DNA from: Chrysemys picta bellii
Taxonomy: Eukaryota; Chordata; Testudines; Emydidae
DNA length: 64,000 nucleotides
Assembly (NCBI RefSeq): GCF_011386835.1
Contig: NC_088791.1
Location: 125,526,943 to 125,590,942 of the forward strand
Direction: 5' to 3'
Numbering within the stretch: position 1 is the first letter of the stretch; each line of letters begins with the position of its first letter. Under the pieces are notes generated by a model. The model saw nothing but the letters and a program-made list of their open reading frames with translations. It searched no databases and had not been told where the DNA came from. The translations under genes were made by a program, and so were the position numbers. This document shows, piece by piece, positions 35,050 to 45,489 of this stretch.

Positions 35050-35088
35050 TCCGAAGAAGTGGGCTGTAGTCCACGAAAGCTTATGCTC
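35050..35088 (+). ncRNA. Hammerhead-ribozyme-like motif, right arm
   Basis: In order: CCGAAGA (consensus CUGANGA, one change), stem II GTGGGC/GTCCAC closed by a TGTA loop, GAAA, a two-pair stem III GC-TTAT-GC, then TC at the expected cleavage position. Short stem III is typical of ribozymes in Penelope-like terminal repeats. I could not pair stem I convincingly. Confidence 0.45.
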
Positions 35089-35146
35089 TAATAAATTTGT
35101 TAGTCTCTAAGGTGCCACAAGTACTCCTGTTATTCTATTTTCTAGG

Positions 35147-35965
35147 TTTTAGACAGATACATTTCATTCACAGTTGTGTTCTTGCCTGCATCATTGCCAA
35201 TGATGGCTGTAGTAACAACTTGCCATATAAAGTAGAACTTTATCAAAGGATTTTGGAAAAGCTGGATTAAGTGTGTTGTGTACGCTGCTATTGTCAGTTT
35301 CATCTGTCAAACAAACAATCAAGATCAATTGGGAAGGGATGTTCTTTTTTTCTAGTCTCTAAGCATCTAGCCAGTACCCTGACTTCAGGTCAATTTTCTT
35401 TATTTCATATTCATACGTACGCTGCTGAATGTTTTAGCCAGGTATACAGGTACCACAGTTCTGAATTATTTAATGGTATATTTGTTAAGCTGATATTAAC
35501 TTTAAGATGCATTACACCATTTACAAAAGTTGCACTTGACCTGAGCCATTTAACAGGTTGCACAGAAAAACATATACATACAAATCTCACTGGTCTGAAA
35601 AGGCCTAGGTTTGTTAACTTTCCAGATATGCTGCTGCAGGACCCATTTGTTTTGCCTGGCCTTTGACGAGAGGTAAGGGAAATTGAAAAATTGGCCAGAA
35701 GTTTGGGATGTATTACTTGTATTTAGAACTACTGCTGGATAGAAGGGGTAAGCCAATTTAAAACTACAAAAACAAATACTAATTTCAATAACTGGTAGGG
35801 CATTCAGAGCTTATGCCTGGACACTTTTTAGTCTTCTAAACTGAAAAGAAACAGTGTGTAATATATTTTTTCTGATAATTTAAAACACTTAAAAGCACCC
35901 CCATGCAAGTTCCTATACAGACAGTATGTACACACTCATGTGTGCCCAAGGAAATTTCCAGAAGA
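35147..35965. other. No recognisable gene or element
   Basis: A 131-codon frame (35271-35666, plus) has no known domain and no upstream or downstream gene signals. I do not call it a gene. Confidence 0.35.
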
Positions 35966-35973
35966 TCTAGGAG

Positions 35974-36258
35974 CAGGGCTGGCTCCAGCTTTTTTGCTGC
36001 CCCAAGCGGCGAAAAAAAAAAAAGGAAAACCTGATTGAGCTGCTGCTGAATTGCCGCCGAAGACTGAAGCGGAGCGATTGAGTTGCTGAAATGCCGTCGA
36101 AGAGGAAGAGAGGGACTGAGGGACCCTCTGCTGAATTGCCCCTGCAGACCCGGACGTGCCGCTCCAATAACGGACGGAGTTATTGCCCTTTCTATTGGCC
36201 CTTTCTATTGGCCGCCCCAGGCACCTGCTTCCTTTGCTGGTGCCTGGAGCTGGCCCTG
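35974..36258. mobile_element. Non-autonomous hAT element, CAGGGCTGGCTCCAG family, copy 1
   Basis: The inverted ends are CAGGGCTGGCTCCAG and CTGGAGCTGGCCCTG. The target duplication is TCTAGGAG (35966-35973) / TCTAGTAG (36259-36266), 7 of 8 matching. The 8-bp size and end sequence fit hAT. The interior includes AATTGCCGCCG, shared with copy 2. Confidence 0.85.
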
Positions 36259-36374
36259 TCTAGTAGAGGTGGTCAATGTTTTCTGAAATTTGATTTTTCA
36301 AAGTTTTTTTAATCAAAATGATGATTTGACTAAAAATGACACTTTCCATTTTTAAAGCTAGCTGCACCAAGTTA

Positions 36375-36500
36375 AGAATTATTATTATTTGTATTACCAC
36401 AGCACCTATGACCCCTAGTCATGGACTTCCATTGTGCTAGACACCGGACAAACACATAATAAAATGACAGTCCCTACCCCAATGGGCTTACAGTTTAGTT
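36375..36500 (+). repeat. Old SINE/LINE-derived repeat fragment
   Basis: It contains ATTATTATTTGTATTACCAC, CATTGTGCTAGACACC and ACAGTCCCTACCCC. The same text is seen in decayed form at 48798-48895. Confidence 0.45.
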
Positions 36501-39050
36501 TATCCCTAAATTTTGGCAGAGGGGCAAACTAGCTCAGATAAAAGAAACATCCCTCTCAACCTTCACCTGACATTTTAACCCACTTTTAAATTGTCCACTT
36601 CCCCATATGTAAAGAAAATAAATCTGCTCACACTTTTGGTTGGGAAACATATAATTAGAAGTTTATTCTTTTTTAAAGGGTGATTCAGGGTGTTGCCTTG
36701 TTTGAGTGCCCTATTTTATGCAAGCACTAAAGTAAAGTATTACATTTGCATTAAGAGTTCAGATTAGCAGCAGATATTTATATTTAAATGTTGAACAGTA
36801 GATTTACACAAGCTATTAATGTATACAATTTATTTAGGGCAAAAAAATCTGAATAGGGAAATCCAAATTTTAAGCATTTCAAGGCTCCTGGTTATATATT
36901 CCAAATTTACATTGACTTTGCAATAAGTCACTTCCTTCAGTCTCTTCTTTTTGCCATTAGGGCACTAGGGGAATTTCAACTAATTCCTGCTAATGCAAAG
37001 TTTGGTGCATGAAGATGAAATATAGGAGGACTTTCAGCATGATCACTCATCTGAAATAATGCTCAGAGTCATTTTTTGTTCCATGGAGGATTCTTCTAAC
37101 AAGGCATTTATTATTGGTATTATGTGTTCCTTTCATTTTTTGTACTTATCTAATCTTTCCTCAAACACATGTAATGATTGTACCATCATTTTGCTCAGTG
37201 ACTTTTTCTCCTCTCTTCTTGTACTTTTAATGAGAAAGCTTGTATCTTGTATCAAAAGTACTATTTAAGCTGCAAATTACTTCTTGTCTGACCACTAAGG
37301 TCTACTGTAAACAAACATTTCTCCTTACTTTGCACTATTGCTTTTTATTGTAGTGTTATTTGACTGTATTTCATAACCAATAAGATCAATAAAATAAAAA
37401 CCACAAAACTCCACTTTTTTGACTATACAAATTAAGCTTGCAAGTTCTTTTCTCATAAGTCATCCTCTAGTCTCTATTATCTGACCTACTTTTTTCCCTT
37501 TAAACCAGTACACATTTTACTCTGGCTTAGCTGAAACAAACATAGGTGGGGAAACACACTGGCTAAGCGTAAGTCCAAATAAGATGCTGACTGGAGGGGT
37601 GAAGCAACCAGTGGAACTGAAGGAGATTGATAAAGTATATCCACACTTTCCAAAAGAGATCAATGCTTTAGGCTCAGCTTTCCCTCTCACGATCTAGAAG
37701 TATATTGATTTTTCCTGACCAACTGTTTGGCACTCCCAGATAATAGCAATGGTTTGTGTTACTTGGTTTCATCTGTAGTTAAGATATTGTGCCCTGTCAT
37801 TGACCTAGCCACATCAATGAAGCTAATGATACTTGTGTCAGCCCTAGGTGGGCTAATGCACATAACTCTTCTTGGGACAACACTTGGTAGCTTCATCTGA
37901 CTTTACAATGACTTGAATGAGCCTTGGTTCAGGCCCTTAGTGCAAAATGAAACAGCACGCCAGCTTAGAGGAGGTTGGCAGAAACACATTATGATTGCAC
38001 CATCCTTCAATCTGTCTGGTGTTGGTTTCAATCCATAAAAAGTTCTTGGTGGTTTGGAATTGCACTTCTTTAGACCACTTCTCTCTCTCTCATATATGCA
38101 AACATATAGGCACAAATAAAATGCCTACCTAGTGACTAAGGACTGTGCATATAGGCACTTTTTCTTACATTAGATACACACTAATGACTGGAGGGTGATG
38201 TTTTCTGTCAGAGTATGATTGTGTTAGCCTTCAGAGCACGGAGCAAGACTTATCTTATTGGGCAAGGTTTTGCTGAATACATGCACCGTCATTCTTTCCC
38301 TGTCTGTTTTCTTAATTTCCTCCTCATCTTTCTGATTTACAAACGGATCTATTTTTAATCTGTTACATTCCCAGATGTCTTAGCAGTGGATACACTATAA
38401 GTCACTGAATAAATCAGTCAAATAAATACACCACACATTTCCCTGTACTGAATTCTCATTATTCCTGCTGACATATAGAGCACCAGGGTCTGTGACTGCC
38501 TGCAATGTTTGCTGGCTGTCCTGACTTGAAAGGCTGTGAGCCTTTCTGAATAAATAGAGTCCCAAGTTTACTTACTGTTATGAATTAAAACACTTCTAAG
38601 CACGCTGAACTGTTCCACTGGGTTAATTCTCTGTACAATAGGTATGTACATCTTAGAACATCACTAGCTACATTAAAGTTAGCCTTGCACTGGGAGAAAG
38701 TATGATTTAATTCTCTCTTTTTATCTATTATAAAAAACAAAGAACTACACTAAAAATGCCCATGAAGCACTCAAAAGTCAGGAAATGCAAAGGCTGACGT
38801 CACCCTGGCAACCATCATCCCTCTGCACCCTCCCCCCACCATGTCTATGCATTTCAGTACAGTTTTTACTTACAGAATTACAAACTATTTCTCAAATACC
38901 ACCATACTTTCTTCTCGACCAACCTCAGCTGTGTGGAATGTCTTGATTCCCCTTTCCAATACTGCAGCATGATGACAATATGTGAAATACCCCACCCAGT
39001 TAGCAGGCTTTGATCCTGCTGGGAAAGTGTTGTGGTTTCTACTGACTCAC
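36501..39050. other. AT-rich DNA without recognisable genes
   Basis: No frame over 70 codons and no family motif. A (CT)n-like stretch lies near 38080. Confidence 0.45.
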
Positions 39051-39051
39051 T

Positions 39052-39334
39052 GGGTACGTCTACACTGTGATAAAAGACCCCCGACGTAGCTGCGGCTGGC
39101 CTGGCTCACCTGACTGGGGCTTGTAGGGCTCAGTATGTGGGGAGCTATAAAATTGAAGTGTAGACATTTGGCCTTGGGCTATAGCCCAGACTCTGAGACC
39201 CGGGGGGTAGGAAAGGGTCTAAGAGCCCTGGCTCCATCCCAAGCCCGAATGTCTTAAATGCAATTTTTAGCCCCAGAGCTGAGACTCTGAGACTTTGTGC
39301 CACAGATTTTTTTTATCGCGGTGTAGATGTATCC
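39052..39334. mobile_element. Short TIR element with CTACAC ends
   Basis: The ends are GGGTACGTCTACACTG and CGGTGTAGATGTATCC, inverted over about 14 bases. ACT stands outside both ends (39049-39051 and 39335-39337), a possible 3-bp duplication. The ends resemble those of the CpG-rich MITE at 23438, but the interior differs. Confidence 0.58.
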
Positions 39335-41019
39335 ACTGAGGCAAGTGATTTGTTCCTGCATTTTCATGGAGACAGGATAAAGCTTCTCCTGATAGCGGGG
39401 GGGTGTGCACGGTCTATAGAGAATTGAAATCCCTTTTGGGGCCACTGTTTTACAATTGGTGCAACAGGCCCAATCTTGGACTGAACATTTTTCATTCAGC
39501 AGCCAGAGCCTGATCCTGTGCACGGTGAAGTCAATAGCAAAGCTCCCATTGACTTCACTGGGAATTGACCTTGCAGCCGCAAACATAGGCCTACCTAATT
39601 TGAGCTAAAGAGCCTGTGCTTTTGGTGCTGAATGGTCTTGGTTCTATCCCTGCTCAGGATCTCTTGTTTTGGGGAGACGGGGGGGTGTCACATACATCGA
39701 TCAAATACAATATCGACCCAGAGGTAATAAATCAAAGAGAACAAAACTTCCAAAAAGAGAAATGCAGTTTTACAGAGCTGGGTTATAGAATCATAGACAT
39801 TATAAATGGAAGTGCTCTACCAAGTCATCAAAAATCCATCCTCCTGCTTTGTTCCCTACAGCACATTTTCCAAGCTATTTGTAAATATCACAGCTAGCTA
39901 ATATTCCCATGTAGAAATAGGTCCTATGCATCCATTACTGAATTAGATATAACATTTGACTATTTCATTAAAGGTTCAGTTGGATCAAATATTTTGACTA
40001 ATGTTTCATTATTACTGTTTTAAAACCACTATCTACAGGGTATATCTGGATACAGCCAGACTCCACCTGTTTATTGCTAGCAGTAATTACAGATGAATCA
40101 ACATTACTGCCAGTTAATATTCTCAGACTGATGAGTTGCCTGGAAGTAGGAACCCCATTCTTTCTCCACCTTTAGAACCCTGATAGAAGTTCTCTTATTT
40201 TTGCTCTCAGAATCTTTTGGGGGGTGCAGTGGATGTGTGTGTAAACATGATGTCGGCTAAGAGAAGTGGAACTTACCTGTCATTCCTTCTCTTTCTCCTT
40301 CTAATTGCTGCAGCATTCTGGCTTTGTGCTCTTGAACTCAGAATAGAGATCAAACATCTTCCCCCTTCTGTTTTCTTTTCCACTTGTACTCTTTAGCCTA
40401 TTAGACAACCTTAGGAAACAATAGAGGCTTCGGGCTGATTAGGAAGTTTTTTTCCTGAGAAAGCCACTCAACATATCCAAGTGAAAAGAGAACATTAAGT
40501 TATGTACTTTGGCATTTTCTCTCTAAAACCAGAGCTTGTTTGTCTGAGAGAAAAAAGCAGTAACTTCCTTCCTTTCAGAGTAACTCAGAGACAACATTTA
40601 CAAAGCAAACAGTCACTTGGTGAGGGCAGAGGTAAATGCAGCTGGCACTAATTGAAAGGTACACAGGTGGATAATCAGGAAGCTGAAGCTACAAGATTCA
40701 TTTGTCTAACACTGTCTGACAGGATAGGAAGAGCTCTGGCACAGCAACTGTGATAGAAATAGTTATTTGAAGAACAAGGACTAAAGCCTACTTTGGAGAC
40801 CAAAGTTCTTTATACCTTTCAGCAAGCTCACCAGAGTAATTGCTAGCTGCTTGGTATGGTTACACTTTTTCTTTAGAAGATGGAAGGGAACTATTTGAAG
40901 TGAAAATCTAGGTTGGCAGAGTTCCTTGTTTGTTTGTTTGTTTGTTTGCTTGGGGGAAGGGTTAGTTGCTGTCCTTGGGAGTCACTTTGCACAATAACCC
41001 TCTAACACAGTGTAACTAG
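39335..41019. other. Unassigned DNA, one (TTTG)n tract
   Basis: (TTTG)5 lies at 40929-40948. At 39460-39590 there is a trace of the old repeat (GATCCTGTGCAC, CCATTGACTTCACTGGG). No gene. Confidence 0.4.
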
Positions 41020-41027
41020 ATAACAAA

Positions 41028-41253
41028 CACCGCTGGCTCCAGGCACTAGTTTACCAAGCAGGTGTTTGGGGCGGCCACTCCGGAGAGGGGCGGCAGGTCC
41101 AGCTATTCGGCAGCAATTCGGCGGACGGTCCCTCACTCCGGCTTGGAGTGAAGGACCTCCCGCTGAATTGCCGCCGCAGATCGCGATCGCAGCTTTTTTT
41201 TTATTTTATTTTTTTGGCTGCTTGGGGCGGCCAAAACCCTGGAGCCGGCCCTG
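41028..41253. mobile_element. Non-autonomous hAT element, CAGGGCTGGCTCCAG family, copy 2
   Basis: The left end is CGCTGGCTCCAGG and the right end CTGGAGCCGGCCCTG. A perfect 8-bp duplication, ATAACAAA, lies at 41020-41027 and 41254-41261. It is in reverse orientation to copy 1, with a shared GCTGAATTGCCGCC interior. Confidence 0.88.
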
Positions 41254-41261
41254 ATAACAAA

Positions 41262-43125
41262 GGTTCTGAGGTCATGCACTGGAACAAGGTGTATATAGGC
41301 AGGAGCTGGGGGGGGGGGGGGAAATCAGATCACTTGGTGAATAAATAGTTTCTGGGACACAAAACTGTAACCACGTGCAACAAAAATGTATGCAACTTAT
41401 TTGCAAATGCTATGGGACATTGACGATCCCATGTTGATATATAAGAAAAAAACAGAAATGACACCCTCAGCTATAGCTATTTGCACTCATTTTTATATAA
41501 AGGCAACACATAAAAATGCCCTTTAAAGATGGGTAAATTAAATACAATGCAGCAAGAAGTATCTCTTATCTTCAGCCACAATCCTGCAAACACTTGCCTA
41601 ATGTTACTACTGAGAGTATCCCCATTGGGTGGGTGTGTATTATGATGTAGGTACTGGACTCTAGGACAATATTTGTTCTTAACAACTGATCTTCATGTTT
41701 GCTTTTAAGGATCCCAGGCAAATATAAAGTGGCCTTTCATCATAATCAACAGTCACAGGATACATGCATATGGAGAGAAGGAATAATTTTTTTACCAGTT
41801 TTCTTTTAAACAGACAAACATGGCAGCTGTTTTAAAGCAGTTCAGCAGTCTAAAATGTTAGAACTAAAGTCGATAGAAAGTGTAAGAGGAGTGGCCAAAA
41901 GTTCAGGATAAATTACATTCATAATATTATTTTGCACATGATTATCACCTCCATGTCGCAGATTAATATGCATATAAATTAACTAAAAAGTTTTGCGTTG
42001 TATAAAATGCACTTTTTGTTGAGCTAATTCTAACAGATGACAGGTTTACATTTACTCACAGGAAACAAAAAAGGAAGTTAATCCGTGATACAATTTTTAA
42101 AGAGAAATAAGAAATGTGACAAAGTATTGTCACCTAAACAATTTTTAGAAGTGACTTTGCAGGATGTAGTTGCATAGAAAGAAGAAAGACTCCCATGTGA
42201 CAGATGATAATCATTTTCATCTAATGTGCTCCTGGAAGGTACTCAGCTGGGCATGGTTTAAAGGTATAAATAGAATGGGAGATAAATTCATATAAGACAC
42301 AAGAGAAACTACTAATAGAGGCAGACCAAAAATTGGTAATGCTATGAATGTAGCTGTTAGCCAGAAGACTACAGAGAAACAGGGATTTCATTTAAAATAA
42401 ATGCAAGGCCTCCGTTCATACAAAAAAGCTAAAAGCAGCTAGCATGTTCTCACTGTGGTAAAGAATACCACATACCTGATGTATGCTATTATAAAAAAGC
42501 AAAATGACAAAAATGTCAGGAAATTGGGCAGCTTAGCTGGATATGAAGGAAAAAAGAGCGGAAGAAATAAATGGACATCAAACAAGGATAAAAATGAAAG
42601 TACCTCTAAAATATTCCAATTAAAATGAATAATCTCAAGTGAGAATGAGAAACTTTGCTGAAAAAGGGGATTTGAAAGTGAATGGTGAATTGCCTGTTTA
42701 TACTATAAAGGCTGCAAAGAAAAAGAACATTCAAAACTTATAACTGAACTCTTGAAACAAAGAAGCATTTACTGGCTAGGAAACTGGGCAGACGTGCAGC
42801 AGTATCCTAACTGGCTGAATAAATGCACAAGAAAAGATTTAAATCAGAAATAAATGTAAAAAGGAAAGATTTACCATTTCAAGATCCACGTGACAAACTA
42901 AAACTTTCACAGGCAACCTGTGATCTTTGCAGAGCAGATCTTTGAAAGAGCAGATTTGCTGTTATAAGTAGATCATGGATTAGGAAATGCCAGTGAGGCA
43001 GAAATTGTATTTTTCCTGTATTTAAATTGGCAGAAAGTAAAATCTGTGTGTATGAAAAATGACCCTGAAGATCTACTATTCAAATATACGTGTTTGATAA
43101 TAAATTGGGCACTATATGCAGGTTA
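41262..43125. other. AT-rich DNA without recognisable genes
   Basis: A G-run lies at 41311-41322 at the left edge. No gene or family motif otherwise. Confidence 0.4.
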
Positions 43126-43133
43126 CCTTGAAA

Positions 43134-43852
43134 CAGGACTGGCTCTAGGATTTTTGCCACCCCAAGCAAAAATTTTTTTGGCCGCCCCCTTTTTTTTGTG
43201 CCCCCCTGCCCCCGGCCCCACCCCAACTCCCCCCGTTCTGAACCCCTTCCCCAAATCCCCAGCCCCGCCTCCTCCCCCCGGCGTGCCGCATTCCCCCCTC
43301 CCATTGCTTCCTGCAGGCCCCCCCATGACCTCTCGCTCTAGCTCACCTCCGCTCCGCCTGCTCCCCCGGGCGCACCGCCGCTTCACTTCTCCCCCCTCCC
43401 TCTCAGGCGAGGGATGGGGGAGAAGCGGAGCAGCGGCGCATTCAGGGGAGCAGGCGGAGCAGAGGTGAGCTAGGGTGGGGGGCGCAGGAAGTAATGGGGG
43501 GGTAGAGGAACCACTCCCCGCTCCAGCTCATCTCCGCTCCACCACCACCGCCTCCCCCGAGCGCCACCCCCCCCCCCCCCGGTTGGCTTCTCCTCCGTCC
43601 CTCCCAGCCTTGCTGCGCAAAACAGCTGTTTCGCGCGCGGCAAGCCTGGGAGGGATGGGGGAGAAGCAGAACAGTGGCGGTGTGCTCAGGGGAGCAGACG
43701 GAGGCGGATCGGAGGCGAGCTGAGGTGGCGGGGGCACTTTTTCCCCATGCCCCGGAGTCATGGGCCTATGATGGCCGGCGCCAGAATGCCGCCCCTAGAA
43801 ATGTGTCACCCCAAGCACCTGCTTGTTTTGCTGGTGCCTGGAGCCAGCCCTG
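43134..43852. mobile_element. Non-autonomous hAT element, CAGGGCTGGCTCCAG family, long GC-rich copy 3
   Basis: The ends are CAGGACTGGCTCTAGG and CCTGGAGCCAGCCCTG. A perfect 8-bp duplication, CCTTGAAA, lies at 43126-43133 and 43853-43860. The 719-bp interior is very GC-rich, with partial internal inverted copies (CTCCCCCGGGCGCACCGCCG against GAGCAGCGGCG; GAGGGATGGGGGAGAAGCGG repeated at about 43410 and 43650). The 140-aa and other frames in it are composition artefacts. Confidence 0.86.
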
Positions 43853-43860
43853 CCTTGAAA

Positions 43861-45146
43861 GTAAAAGAAAGTTATTTCAAACCAGGTTTCAAACCAGGTT
43901 CTGTGCCTTGTATTCTGTGGGATAAAACTGAAAAGAGAAGTCTGGAAAATGTGGATGTTAGTGAAAACACTGTTAATTATTCCAGAAGAGACACAAAAGT
44001 TGTACTAGTCCAAATTCCAAAAGATTCCATACCACATGAGTGCATGGGCCGTTTGGAATTGGACTAGTCACCGCATGAGATTGTTGGTTCCATACACTCA
44101 AGTGACTGTTTCCCAGCTCCTGAAAGATACAAAAAGCCACAGTCTGACAATTGTCCAAATCAGCCAATTACCTGTGACAGTCAAGCCTCTCCACTGGAAT
44201 AGATAACTCAAATGTTATGTTAAATAGATGGTGATCATGCAAACATGAAATTGCTCAGGAAATAAGATCTGAGGTGAAATCCTGGCTCCCTGATGTCCGT
44301 GACAAAACTCCCAATTACTTTAATAGAGCCAGGATTTCACCCTTTACTTTTACAGTAGAAGGATGCCTTCTGAGGTGGGATCAGCACTCACTGTTTCAGA
44401 AAAGTACTGACAAATGAATAAAGTAACTTAATGGAAAACATCTATTGTTTCATATGAAAACATTATTCTGAAAGGGTACTTTGGGGGAAAGCTGCTTGCA
44501 TATTTGTTGCAGATAAAATTCATTGTGATTTAGTCCTTTTTCTTTTCATAAGCTTTATTTTGACTTAGGCAAATGTATCAGTAATTGGTAAACATTTGCC
44601 ATATACAGCCTTTGGGATGACCAATTTTTAACCTATGGATTTTCTGTGAATTGTTCACACTGACTATTCATGTTTTGCCCAATTTTGGGTCTCATTGCAA
44701 AAGGATTCAAAGATCAAAATGAGAATCTACACAGCATGTCAAACAGTATTTAGAAATAAGGTGGCATGATGTGTCCTACCAACTAGAACAAATGGACCTA
44801 ACCATTCAGAGCAGTTTCTATCTAGCAAGAGTCAAATAATGTGTTCTTGGTATTTTGGATTGGGTTGTGCTTCCAAAAAAGCAGGTGCTTCATACATTAA
44901 AATCAATAGGATTTTGTCCATGACAGCCAGTATGAGCTCTGTAAAGAAATGAGTAACAATAAAAGAAAACTTTTTGAAAAGTGGAAGACACTAAATGCAG
45001 AAAAGATAAGACAGACACAAATCCTTGGGCATAAGCAGTGTGTTGCCAATGTTGTTTGTAGGGCTCAATCAAGTAGGCAATGCTCTTAGGCAGCCTCTGA
45101 GAATCCTTACTAGATCAGGCCCAGCCTAGTTTGAGATTCCCAGTGG
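43861..45146. other. No recognisable gene or element
   Basis: The 106-codon frame at 43747-44067 starts inside the hAT element and has no known motif. Confidence 0.4.
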
Positions 45147-45154
45147 GCATAGGA

Positions 45155-45481
45155 CAGTGGCAGGCAAACTTCTTGGCCTGAGGGCCACATTGGGTTTCTA
45201 AAATTGTATGGAGGGCCAGTGAGGGGAGGCTGTGCCTCCCCAAACAGCCAGGTGTGGCCAAGCCCCTGCCCCCTATCCGACCCTCCCTGCTTCTCGCCCC
45301 TTGATGGGCCCCCCCGGGACCTCTGCCTCATCCATGCCCACCTGCTCCCTGTCTCCTGAGCGCCCCCGGACCTCCCGCCCCTGACTGCCCCCCACTGCCC
45401 CATCCAACCCCCCCCTCTCCTTCCTGACTGCCCCACCCATGGGCCGGATGTGGCCGTCCGGCCATAGTTTGCCCACCTCTG
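45155..45481. mobile_element. Non-autonomous hAT element with GTTTGCC ends
   Basis: The inverted ends are CAGTGGCAGGCAAACT and AGTTTGCCCACCTCTG. The flanks GCATAGGA (45147-45154) and GGGTAGGA (45482-45489) match at 6 of 8 positions. The interior is C-rich with many CCTGACTGCCCC-like phrases. The frames inside are not genes. Confidence 0.75.
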
Positions 45482-45489
45482 GGGTAGGA

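Larger units (their letters stand above)
34649..35130. mobile_element. Penelope-like terminal repeat in foldback form
   Basis: It begins GGTTTCAGAGTAACAGCC-type sequence, as at 7233, then makes a palindrome. The left arm 34693-34903 and right arm 34920-35130 are 211 bp each, nearly perfect (one mismatch seen), with a 16-nt loop. TATTCTATTTTCT occurs at 34634-34646 and again at 35131-35143, a 13-bp target duplication. The left end carries about 44 extra bases not repeated at the right end. Inverted terminal copies are known for Penelope-like elements. There is no coding sequence. Confidence 0.72.

Noticed and set aside
35271..35666. 131-codon frame as a possible gene
   Set aside because: No domain, no promoter or poly(A) context. 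The length is within chance expectation for a 64-kb window.
39052..39334. Same MITE family as 23438 and 48931
   Set aside because: Only the outer CTACAC ends are alike. The interior does not share the GATCGAT hairpins, so I list it separately.
43046..43468. 140-codon proline-rich frame
   Set aside because: Begins outside and runs into the GC-rich interior of a MITE. Its Pro-rich text is a consequence of C-rich DNA.
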